Source: JABSQH01 sp965230015 (GTDB taxonomy: Bacteria > Actinomycetota > Acidimicrobiia > Acidimicrobiales > Ilumatobacteraceae). Taken from it: 64,000 bases of DNA. Positions 51,538 through 58,921 of this stretch are shown one piece after another (the first letter of the stretch is position 1; each line of letters starts with the position of its first letter). The notes below the pieces were generated by a model that made no database searches, was not told the DNA's origin, and saw nothing but the letters and a program-made list of their open reading frames with translations. The DNA is taken from contig CBDDKF010000022.1 in assembly GCA_965230015.1 (NCBI GenBank), forward strand, positions 1 through 64,000, written 5' to 3'. The translations under genes were made by a program, and so were the position numbers.

Positions 51538-52779
51538 GTGCGCAGATGGTGGGTGCTCGGAGTAGCCGCAGTGCTGGTCGCGTGCGGTGGCGCGTCGGAG
51601 GATGCGGGCGCACCGACGACATCGAACTCGGAAGCGACGGTGGCGATCGGCACCACCACCACGACTACAAGCGCATCGCCACCCCCGACCACGCCGATAA
51701 CACCCTCGCCGCCGACCGCTGCCCCCGCGACCGAGGCCCCGCCGACGACCGCCGCGCCGACGACGACCGCTGCGCCGACGGCGATCGAGTGCATCGACGC
51801 GTTGCCGCTCTCGTGGAAGGCGGCGCAGGTGGTGATGCCGGCGATCGACGGCGCCGCGCTCGATGCTGCCGCGGCCGTGATCGACAAGCACGACCTCGGC
51901 GCCGTGCTGCTGTTGCGTTGGCCGGAGGGTTCCGACGCCGCTCGGCTCGCAGAGTTGAAGCTCGCGCCCACGACGCCGCTGATGATCGCGGTCGATGAAG
52001 AGGGCGGTGTGGTGCAACGCCTGCGCAGCATCCGCGAGATTCCGTCGGCACGAGAGGTGGCGGCGACGCGTCCGCCGGAGGCGGCCAGCGACCTGATCGC
52101 CGAGCACGCCGCCGATGTGGCTGCGCTGGGCATCGACGTGGTGTTTGCACCGGTTGCCGACGTTGCGCCGCCCGGCGGTGGCGGTCCCATTGGCTCGCGC
52201 GCGTTTGCCGACGACCCCGACGTGGTCGGCCAGTACGTGCGGGCATACGCAGACGGATGGTCCCGCGCCGGAGTCCTCCCCGTGCTGAAACACTTCCCCG
52301 GCCACGGCGACGCCAGCGCCGACACGCACGAAGCCCGTGCCACGACGGCGCCGATCGACGCGCTGCGAACTCGCGACCTCGTTCCCTACGTAGGGATCGA
52401 TCCCGACACCGTCGGTGTGATGGTCGGACACCTCGACGTGCCTGGCCTCACCGACGGCTTGCCGACCAGCCTGTCGACGGCCGCTATCGATGGCGAGCTG
52501 CGCTCCGGGCTCGGGTTCGCCGACTCGCTGGTGTTCAGCGACGCCCTCGGTATGGACGCGGTCACTGCGGTTGCCGACCTACCGGAGGCGACGGTGCTGG
52601 CGATCGCTGCGGGCACCGACGTTGCGGTGTTCACGGATCTGGCGCGCACCGGCGAGGCGATCGACGGTGTCGAGGCCGCCGTGGTCGATGGTCGCTTGTC
52701 GGCCGACCGCCTCGACGAGGCTGTCGCGCGAGTCCTGCGGCACAAGGACGTCGATCCGTGCACCCTCGATATCGGGTGA
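51538..52779 (+). CDS. Glycoside hydrolase family 3 lipoprotein (NagZ-like)
   Basis: This 413-residue exported protein has a lipoprotein leader (MRRWWVLGVAAVLVAC), a Thr/Pro/Ala linker of about 60 residues, and a GH3 barrel. Seen are MIAVDEEGGVVQRLR, VFAPVADVAPP, the signature VLPVLKHFPGHGDASADTHE with the NagZ-type His general acid, and the nucleophile Asp in VFSDALGMDAVTAV. NagZ enzymes release N-acetylglucosamine from muropeptides during wall recycling; outside the membrane it would act on wall fragments or chitin sugars. Two Cys at the domain ends may form a disulphide. Start GTG 51538. Confidence 0.88.
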   Translation: MRRWWVLGVAAVLVACGGASEDAGAPTTSNSEATVAIGTTTTTTSASPPPTTPITPSPPTAAPATEAPPTTAAPTTTAAPTAIECIDALPLSWKAAQVVMPAIDGAALDAAAAVIDKHDLGAVLLLRWPEGSDAARLAELKLAPTTPLMIAVDEEGGVVQRLRSIREIPSAREVAATRPPEAASDLIAEHAADVAALGIDVVFAPVADVAPPGGGGPIGSRAFADDPDVVGQYVRAYADGWSRAGVLPVLKHFPGHGDASADTHEARATTAPIDALRTRDLVPYVGIDPDTVGVMVGHLDVPGLTDGLPTSLSTAAIDGELRSGLGFADSLVFSDALGMDAVTAVADLPEATVLAIAAGTDVAVFTDLARTGEAIDGVEAAVVDGRLSADRLDEAVARVLRHKDVDPCTLDIG

Positions 52780-52813
52780 GAACCCGTCGCGTCAGCATCG
52801 ATACCATCCGCAC

Positions 52814-53716
52814 GTGCTGGACCGGCCCGACGACAACGGCCTCTACCCCCTTGTGCGGGTCGCCGCGATGGCGGGCAACCCGGTGGAAGAGAATCCGCTC
52901 GACCTGTTGTTCAACCGTTTTCTCGAGCGCGGCCAGGTGCCGTTGCGCCAGCTGAAGTTTCGCGTCGAACGCGCCGACGACCTGCGCGCCTGTCTCGAGG
53001 GCGCACGAAAGATGGGCTTCGTCGGCTTCGGCGTGACCGTCCCCTACAAGACGCACATGCCGGCGCTGTGCGACGAGATCGTCGCCGACAGTGCCGACAT
53101 CGGCGCGATCAACAACGTGATCTTCGAGGGGCCCGAGCGCCGAGCCGTCGGACGCAACACCGACGGCGTCGCGGCGCTGGCCGGGTTGGCACGGATCACC
53201 GACGTGCGCGGCGCACGCGTGACGATGCTCGGCGCCGGCGGCGTGGCCCGCGGGATCGGAGCTGCGCTGGTCGACGCCGGTGTGGGTGCGATCACCGTCG
53301 CTGCCCGGCGGCCCGAGCAGGGCGAGCCCGTCGTGGCGATGCTCGCCGCTCGGGCGAGCGCGGTCGATGCCACCTACGAACCGTGGCACGGCATGCTGCG
53401 CCTAACGAGACCGACCGACATCCTCATCAACGCGACACCCGTCGGTTCGGCGCCGGAGGTCGGCGCACTCGACGTCGATTGGGACTCAGCCGGCGGCGCA
53501 CAGGTCGCCGTCGATGTCGTCACCGGGCCGCGTACGACACCGTTCATCGAGCGCGCCCATCAACTCGGTATGCGCACGATCGACGGCGTCGACATGCTGG
53601 TGGACATCGTGCACATCAACATCGGGCTCTTCGGCGTCGACGTCGGCCGAGACGACATCGATACGTATGCCCGCGAACTGTCGGGACCACCGATCTCCGA
53701 AGGAGCAGCATCATGA
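52814..53716 (+). CDS. Shikimate dehydrogenase-like protein
   Basis: This 300-residue protein has the AroE fold. The catalytic Lys is in FGVTVPYKTHMPAL, and the substrate-binding Asn and Asp are in IGAINNVIFEG and VGRNTDGVAAL. The NADP-binding loop is VTMLGAGGVARGIGAAL. The N-terminus reads MAGNPVEENPLDLLFNRF in place of the usual G-x-P-x-x-H-S-x-S-P, so it is probably a diverged paralogue (YdiB/quinate type or other) and not the main AroE. GTG 52814 is the start. It overlaps the following monooxygenase by 4 bases. Confidence 0.8.
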   Translation: MLDRPDDNGLYPLVRVAAMAGNPVEENPLDLLFNRFLERGQVPLRQLKFRVERADDLRACLEGARKMGFVGFGVTVPYKTHMPALCDEIVADSADIGAINNVIFEGPERRAVGRNTDGVAALAGLARITDVRGARVTMLGAGGVARGIGAALVDAGVGAITVAARRPEQGEPVVAMLAARASAVDATYEPWHGMLRLTRPTDILINATPVGSAPEVGALDVDWDSAGGAQVAVDVVTGPRTTPFIERAHQLGMRTIDGVDMLVDIVHINIGLFGVDVGRDDIDTYARELSGPPISEGAAS

Positions 53717-55056
53717 CCGAGACCTCACCGCGCACGGGCGAACCACGTGTGTGCATCGTCGGCGCAGGTTGTTCGGGGTTCACCATGGCCAAACGGCTGA
53801 AGGACGCCGGGATCGCCTACGACGAGTTCGAGATCTCCGACGACATCGGCGGCAACTGGTACTTCAACAACCCGAACGGGATGTCGTCGTGTTACGAGAG
53901 CCTGCACATCGATACCTCGAAGTGGCGGCTGGCGTTCGAGGACTATCCGGTGCCCGACTCCTGGCCCGACTTCCCGCATCACAGTCAGATCCTGCAGTAC
54001 TTCCACGACTACGTGGACCACTTCGGGCTGCGCGACAACATCGCGTTCAACACCGCCGTCGACCGGTGCGACGACCTCCCCGACGGACGGTGGAAGGTCA
54101 CGCTGTCGACCGGCGAGCAACGCGAGTACGACGCCGTCGTGGTCGCCAACGGCCACCACTGGGACGCGCGCACGCCGGAGTATCCGGGCACGTTCGACGG
54201 CTACCAGATCCACAGCCACGACTACCGCAACCCGTTCGAGCCGTATGACTTTCGCAACAAGGCGATTCTGATCGTCGGTGCCGGGAACTCGGCGATGGAC
54301 ATCTCGTCGGAGTTGTCGCAGCGCCCGATCGGTGAGCGTGTCGTCGTCTCGATGCGCCACGGCGTGTGGGTGCTGCCGAAGTACATCGACGGGCGGCCCT
54401 CCGACAAGGTCGCCCTTCCCGCGTGGGTGCCCGGCAAGGTGGGACGAGCCGCCGCTCGCCGCAAGATCAAGAAGTCGATCGGCAAGATGGAAACGTACGG
54501 CCTGCCGACGCCGGACCATGAACCGCTCGACGCCCACCCATCGGTATCCGGCGAGTTCCTCACCCGTGTGGGCTGCGGCGACATCGCGCCCAAAGGAGAG
54601 ATCGAGCGACTCGACGGCGACGGCGTGGTGTTCGCCGACGGGACGCGTGAACACTTCGACGCGATCATCTGGGCGACCGGCTACAACGTGACCTTCCCGT
54701 TTCTGCCGCAGGTCGACCTGACGCCCGCCGACGACAACACGTTCCCGTTGTACAAGCGGATGGTCAAGCCCGGCCGCGAGACGCTGTTCTTCTTGGGACT
54801 GGCCCAGCCGCTCCCGACGCTGGTCAACTTCGCCGAACAGCAGGCCAAGCTGGTCGTCGCGGCGCTGCAGGGTCGCTACGACTTCCCGGCGCACGCCGAG
54901 ATGGAAGAGACGATCGCCGCCGACGAGCGGGAGTATCTCGGCAACTTCTACGACAGCCCGCGTCACCGCATGCAGGTCGACTTCACCAAGTACGTCGCCG
55001 ACTTGCACAAGGAGATCGCGCGCGGCGCAGAACGGGCCTCCTCCACGGCCAGTTAG
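53713..55056 (+). CDS. Flavin-containing monooxygenase
   Basis: This 447-residue FAD/NADPH enzyme has the first Rossmann motif CIVGAGCSGFTMAK (a Cys where most have Pro or Ala), EISDDIGGNWYFNNP, the FMO-like motif FDGYQIHSHDYRNP (F-x-G-x-x-x-H-x-x-x-Y), the NADPH motif ILIVGAGNSAMDISSE, and IIWATGYNVTFPF. It adds one oxygen atom to a soft nucleophile or to a ketone (Baeyer-Villiger type); substrate unknown. The ATG (53713) overlaps the stop of the AroE-like gene, implying a joint pathway. Its stop overlaps the convergent regulator by 4 bases. Confidence 0.88.
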   Translation: MTETSPRTGEPRVCIVGAGCSGFTMAKRLKDAGIAYDEFEISDDIGGNWYFNNPNGMSSCYESLHIDTSKWRLAFEDYPVPDSWPDFPHHSQILQYFHDYVDHFGLRDNIAFNTAVDRCDDLPDGRWKVTLSTGEQREYDAVVVANGHHWDARTPEYPGTFDGYQIHSHDYRNPFEPYDFRNKAILIVGAGNSAMDISSELSQRPIGERVVVSMRHGVWVLPKYIDGRPSDKVALPAWVPGKVGRAAARRKIKKSIGKMETYGLPTPDHEPLDAHPSVSGEFLTRVGCGDIAPKGEIERLDGDGVVFADGTREHFDAIIWATGYNVTFPFLPQVDLTPADDNTFPLYKRMVKPGRETLFFLGLAQPLPTLVNFAEQQAKLVVAALQGRYDFPAHAEMEETIAADEREYLGNFYDSPRHRMQVDFTKYVADLHKEIARGAERASSTAS

Positions 55057-57446
55057 GTGCCGACCGGTTCGGCGACGAACTCGAAGCCGCGCCCGTGCAC
55101 CGTGCGGATGACCGCCTGCCGCTTGCCGTCGTCGCCCGTTGCCGCGCGCGCCGAGCGAATCCGCGAACTCACCGCGGCGGCGGTGACGAAGCGGGTACCC
55201 CACACCTCGTCCATCAGCTCCTCGCGCGACACCATGCGTCCCGCGTTTGACGCCAGGTAGGCCAGCACGTCGAACACCTGCGGCTCGACATGTTCGACAA
55301 CGCCATCGCGTCGCAGTTGCCGACGTGAGATGTCGATCTCGAGATCGGGCGCGAAGCGCAACGCGTCCTCTGACGTGATGTCCGGTGCCGCAGTGTCGCC
55401 GAGCACGGCCCGGGAGCGCTCCACCGCCTCGGCGATCCCGACGGCCGGGGGTGGCCCGCAGCGGGCTTCGACCATGCGCTCGTCTTCCATGAACGGCAAC
55501 GGGAACAGCGTGTTGGCGCGCCCGACGGGACGCGCCAGCCACAGTTGGTCGGCGGCCTTGGGTTCGCCGCAACGTTGCGCCGCCGCCGCAGCGGTGCGAA
55601 TCGTGACGGCGACTCCTTCGATGTCGCCCCAACCGACGAGCATGTCGAGTGACCGCCGCCACGCCGCGGCGGCGACCGGCCACGGCGCCCGGTGTGATTC
55701 GAGGATCGCTCGAGCACGCGCGGCCGCCGATCGCGACCACGGGAGTGGCGACCGCTCGCTCACCAGTTCGTTGCGTTCGACCGCCCGGGCCGCATCGTCG
55801 ATCCGGCCGTTGAACAGGTAGACGTGGCTCAGCGCGGCGAGGACCCAACCGAGGCTGATGTCGTCGTCGCCCGCGGCGGCGCGCTCAGCCAGCGCGGTGA
55901 GTTCGGGGATGGAGCTGAGGTCGTCGACGTGGGTGCCGAGCAGCGTGGCGCGAATCTCTATCTCGAAGGGTCCGCCGAGAGCGACCGACTCGGCGATCGC
56001 GGCTTCGTATCGCAGGGTGGCGGTGGCGTAGTCGTCGGTGAAGGCAGCCAGCGCACCGAGCGTGCGGGCCGCGAGCAGCCGCCCGAGCTGCGTCGCAGTG
56101 GGGTCGTCGTAGGCCGACGTCGCCAGACTGCCCGCAAGTTCGCGCTGGTCGACGTTGAGGGCACAGAGCGCGATCACTGCGAGCGCCTCGGCGCGCAGTG
56201 GCGCCTCGGCGCCGGCCCATCGCTCGACGACACGGCTGCCCAACGCTGCCGCCACCGGACGGGGCGCGCTGGATGGAGCGAACAACGGCAGCACCAACCG
56301 GTAGGCGCGGTCCGGCGTGTCGTCGGTCTCGAGGGTGAGTTCGAGCGCGCTCACCAGATGCGTGGCGTGGCGCAGCACGGTCGCCGCGACGCTGAGGTTC
56401 GTGTCGGCGGCCGCGCGGGCGACGATGCCGTCGGCGATCGCTGCGGAGGCCTCGATGTATCGATCGGTGACCGTTGCCGTCAGACCCGCCTCGTCGAGGT
56501 ATTCGAGCGCGAACTCACGCACCGGCTCGAGCAGGCGGAAGCGTGTGCCGCCCTCGTCGTCGTGGAGCGCGACCACCAGCGACTCGCGCACGAGCAGATC
56601 GATCTGCTCGAGGGCACCAATGCGGTCGACGTCGGCGATCGTCGCGGCGAGCTCGAGATCGAACGGTGCGGTCAGCGGCGAAAGGGTGGCCAAGAAGTGT
56701 TGCGCAGACGGTTCGATCCGCTCGAAGCTGTCGGCGATCACCATCCGCAGGCTGCGCTGGTGATCGACCGGCTGGAGTTCGTCGTGCAGCACATCGAGCG
56801 TGGGCCCGAGCATCTCAGCGAATTCCGCTGGGGCGATCGCCGATGATCGAGCGGCTGCCAACTCGATCGCCAGCGGGAGGCCGTCGAGTCGGCGCACGAT
56901 GTCGTCGATCGCTGCGAGGTTCGCAGGAACCTCAGGCCAGCCGGCGCCGCGCGCCCGGCTGGCCTGCACGAACAGCTGCGCGGCCGCCGAGGGCCCGTCG
57001 TTGGGCGATGAGGTCGGCAGCGGCGCCAGCCGGTAGCGAATCTCCCCGGGAACGCCGAGTTCGGTGCGCGAGGTGGCCAGCGCGCGGACGGTGGGGTGGA
57101 CGGCGAGGAGATCGGTGACCGTCTGGCGAGCGGCGTCGAGCACGTGTTCGCAGTTGTCGATCACCACCAGCGGATGGTCGTCGCCATGAACGAGCGCCCA
57201 CGCCTCGATCGACGGGGCGTCGAGCATGCGCAGGACGGCGCGGGAAACCTCGTCGCCTGCATGCCGGACGGCGGCCAGGTCGATCCACCCCCGCGGACCC
57301 GAGACACCGTCGGACAGTTGCTGCGCAACGGTGGTTTTGCCGACCCCTCCGGGTCCGACGATGGACACCAATCGGGCGTTGGCGAGGTGCGCGTTGATCG
57401 CCTCGAGGTCACTCTCCCGTCCGACGATCGTCGCCACCGGTGCCAT
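55053..57446 (-). CDS. NB-ARC-type ATPase regulator with C-terminal winged helix
   Basis: This 797-residue regulator starts with an AAA/NB-ARC ATPase: Walker A VSIVGPGGVGKTTVAQ at about 28-43, Walker B PLVVIDNCEHVLD, and LDGLPLAIELAAARS, typical of AfsR-like STAND ATPases. A helical TPR-like region follows. The end is an OmpR-type winged helix (LEIDISRRQLRRDG to AVIRTVHGRGFEFVAEP). In the usual AfsR/SARP order the DNA-binding domain comes first; here it is last. ATG 57446 lies inside a perfect palindrome (57434-57460), a possible self-binding operator. The DsrE-like gene ends 65 bases upstream on the same strand, so the two may share a transcript. Confidence 0.82.
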   Translation of the reverse strand: MAPVATIVGRESDLEAINAHLANARLVSIVGPGGVGKTTVAQQLSDGVSGPRGWIDLAAVRHAGDEVSRAVLRMLDAPSIEAWALVHGDDHPLVVIDNCEHVLDAARQTVTDLLAVHPTVRALATSRTELGVPGEIRYRLAPLPTSSPNDGPSAAAQLFVQASRARGAGWPEVPANLAAIDDIVRRLDGLPLAIELAAARSSAIAPAEFAEMLGPTLDVLHDELQPVDHQRSLRMVIADSFERIEPSAQHFLATLSPLTAPFDLELAATIADVDRIGALEQIDLLVRESLVVALHDDEGGTRFRLLEPVREFALEYLDEAGLTATVTDRYIEASAAIADGIVARAAADTNLSVAATVLRHATHLVSALELTLETDDTPDRAYRLVLPLFAPSSAPRPVAAALGSRVVERWAGAEAPLRAEALAVIALCALNVDQRELAGSLATSAYDDPTATQLGRLLAARTLGALAAFTDDYATATLRYEAAIAESVALGGPFEIEIRATLLGTHVDDLSSIPELTALAERAAAGDDDISLGWVLAALSHVYLFNGRIDDAARAVERNELVSERSPLPWSRSAAARARAILESHRAPWPVAAAAWRRSLDMLVGWGDIEGVAVTIRTAAAAAQRCGEPKAADQLWLARPVGRANTLFPLPFMEDERMVEARCGPPPAVGIAEAVERSRAVLGDTAAPDITSEDALRFAPDLEIDISRRQLRRDGVVEHVEPQVFDVLAYLASNAGRMVSREELMDEVWGTRFVTAAAVSSRIRSARAATGDDGKRQAVIRTVHGRGFEFVAEPVGT

Positions 57447-57460
57447 CTTGGCACCGGTGG
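57434..57460. promoter_or_regulatory. Perfect 11-bp palindrome over a start codon
   Basis: CCACCGGTGCC (57434-57444) and GGCACCGGTGG (57450-57460) are exact complements around a 5-base centre. The ATG of the NB-ARC regulator (57446-57444) lies at the junction. It may be an operator for self-control or, as RNA, a hairpin that hides the start codon. Confidence 0.55.
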
Positions 57461-57511
57461 AACGATGACGCTGACTGGGGGTCGTATGGGCGGCCGGTCG
57501 TATCGGCGAGA

Positions 57512-57922
57512 TCAGTAGTTGAAGACCAACGCGCCGCCTTCGGTGAACTCGTATACGGCGGGTGCACCAGCGACGGTGACACCGGGCGACCAGTCGCGCT
57601 CGGCAAGGCCGCGCAGGTTGACGCACACGGGGCAGGCGAAGAAGCGTCCTCCGGCGCCGACGAACTCGTCGTGCAGGGCGGAGATCGACGGTGCGCCATC
57701 GACGGCGATGTCGTCGACCGCTCCGGCGAGCCCGACGTGCACGGCTTCCTTGGTGAGCCAGATGGCGGCCTCCTTGCCGGCGCGCAGGGCTTCGACGCCC
57801 ATCAGATACGCGATCAGGACGTTTTCGGGCTCTTCGGGCCCGTGGGTCAGCCCGACGAGCACCTTCTGGTCGGTGGCCGTGGTGGCCTCGGCGGTGGGCG
57901 ATGGTGCAGTGGTGGTGGTCAT
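57512..57922 (-). CDS. DsrE-family-like protein with CPVC motif
   Basis: This 136-residue protein has a disordered Thr/Ala start, then a DsrE/DsrF-like domain: VLVGLTHGPEEPENVLIAYL, ALRAGKEAAIWLTKEAVHVG, GAPSISALHDEFVGAGG, and RFFACPVCVNLRGLAERD with a C-P-V-C pair where family members keep a sulphur-carrying Cys. Relatives handle sulphur or selenium in transfer reactions. It lies 65 bases downstream of the methyltransferase with the in-frame UGA, on the same strand, and probably shares its transcript. The reaction is not known; a redox or chalcogen-transfer role is inference. Start ATG 57922. Confidence 0.75.
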   Translation of the reverse strand: MTTTTAPSPTAEATTATDQKVLVGLTHGPEEPENVLIAYLMGVEALRAGKEAAIWLTKEAVHVGLAGAVDDIAVDGAPSISALHDEFVGAGGRFFACPVCVNLRGLAERDWSPGVTVAGAPAVYEFTEGGALVFNY

Positions 57923-57987
57923 GGTGTGCTGCTTTCTGTTGGTGGGTGATGGGTCGGTGCTGCGCGGTGCCGCGCAGCGCGATCTGT

Positions 57988-58806
57988 TCAGGCGGAGGGA
58001 GTGCGCGCCAGGAACGAGTAGCCGTACACCTCGAATGCGCGGGCGTTGGCCTCGCCGCGTGCGCCGCCAAAGGTGTCGACGGGAGGGCTGATCTCGATGT
58101 CGACGAATCCGTGTCGTTCGAGCAGTTGCGTCCAGCCTGCACACGGCAGGCCACCGGCGATTCAACCGGTCCAGAGGTCGATCGTTCGCCGGGCCTCTTC
58201 GGGAACGGGAGCACCATTGGCGATGTCGGCGAACTGCAGCCGGCCGCCGGGACGGAGCACTCGTCGAATCTCGGCGAGCACGGTGTCCTTGTCGGGGCAG
58301 AGGTTGATCACGCCGTTGGAAATCACCACGTCGGCCCAGTCGTCGGCCACCGGAACGTCTTCGAGGTAGCCGTGGCGGAACTCGACGTTGTCGACGCCGG
58401 CCGACCGTGCCGCGGTACGAGCCTTGTCGATCATCGGCATCGTCATGTCGATGCCGACGACCTGGCCAGCCGGCCCGGTGGCCGCTGCCGCGAGCAGTGA
58501 GTCGAAGCCCGAGCCGGCCCCGAGATCGACGATCCGTTCACCCGCTCCGATCGGCGCGAGTTCGAACGGATTGGCCACACCGGCGAACGACTCGACGGTG
58601 GACTGCGGCAAGGCGTCGACCTGCTGCATGTCGTAGCGGCAGTGCTCGGCGTTCGGTCGGCCCGTGTGGAAGTGGAACTCGCCATCTGGGTTGAGGGCCA
58701 CGGCGGCGTACTTGTCCTGCACCTCGGCGCGCAGCTCGTCCCGGTCGACCGGAAGGTCGTCGGACGGGTTGTCGCCGAAGTAGTTCGGCGTCTCTGGCTC
58801 GGTCAT
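57988..58806 (-). CDS. ArsM-like SAM methyltransferase with in-frame UGA (probable selenoprotein)
   Basis: Read through the UGA at 58164-58162, this is a 272-residue class I methyltransferase. Its pattern follows ArsM: LRAEVQDKYAAVALNP, IVDLGAGSGFDSLLAAAA (SAM motif I), GIDMTMPMIDKAR, DVVISNGVINLCPDK, VLRPGGRLQFADI, then DLWTG-U-IAGGLP, where ArsM proteins have a conserved Cys in W-x-x-C-I-A-G. The same frame continues for 57 residues (GWTQLLERHGFVDIEI, YGYSFLARTPSA) to a normal end. The other arsenic-binding Cys of ArsM are not kept (GVANP, SNGVI), so the substrate is probably not arsenite. A SECIS-like hairpin follows the UGA. The gene lies upstream of the DsrE-like gene. Confidence 0.78.
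58135..58151 (-). promoter_or_regulatory. Candidate bacterial SECIS after the methyltransferase UGA
   Basis: GCCTGC pairs perfectly with GCAGGC around the loop CGUGU, at bases 11-27 after the UGA, with two further G-U pairs possible below. The loop sits 17-21 bases after UGA, nearly the same place as the apical loop of the E. coli fdhF SECIS, and has G then U at positions 2-3. Confidence 0.65.
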
Positions 58807-58921
58807 GGGGCCATCTTCTGCGCACACCGCAGTGCGGTCTTGCAGAACCCTTGCGGAGTTCGTGCAGATCCGCGAGCGGACGCCGCCGCCGTTGCCGTCG
58901 CGGTCGCCGTCGTTGCAGTGG

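Noticed and set aside
57447..58217. N-terminal extension of the NB-ARC regulator
   Set aside because: The extra open frame is antisense-like and out of frame with the real DsrE-like and methyltransferase genes on the same strand. The ATPase domain begins right after ATG 57446.
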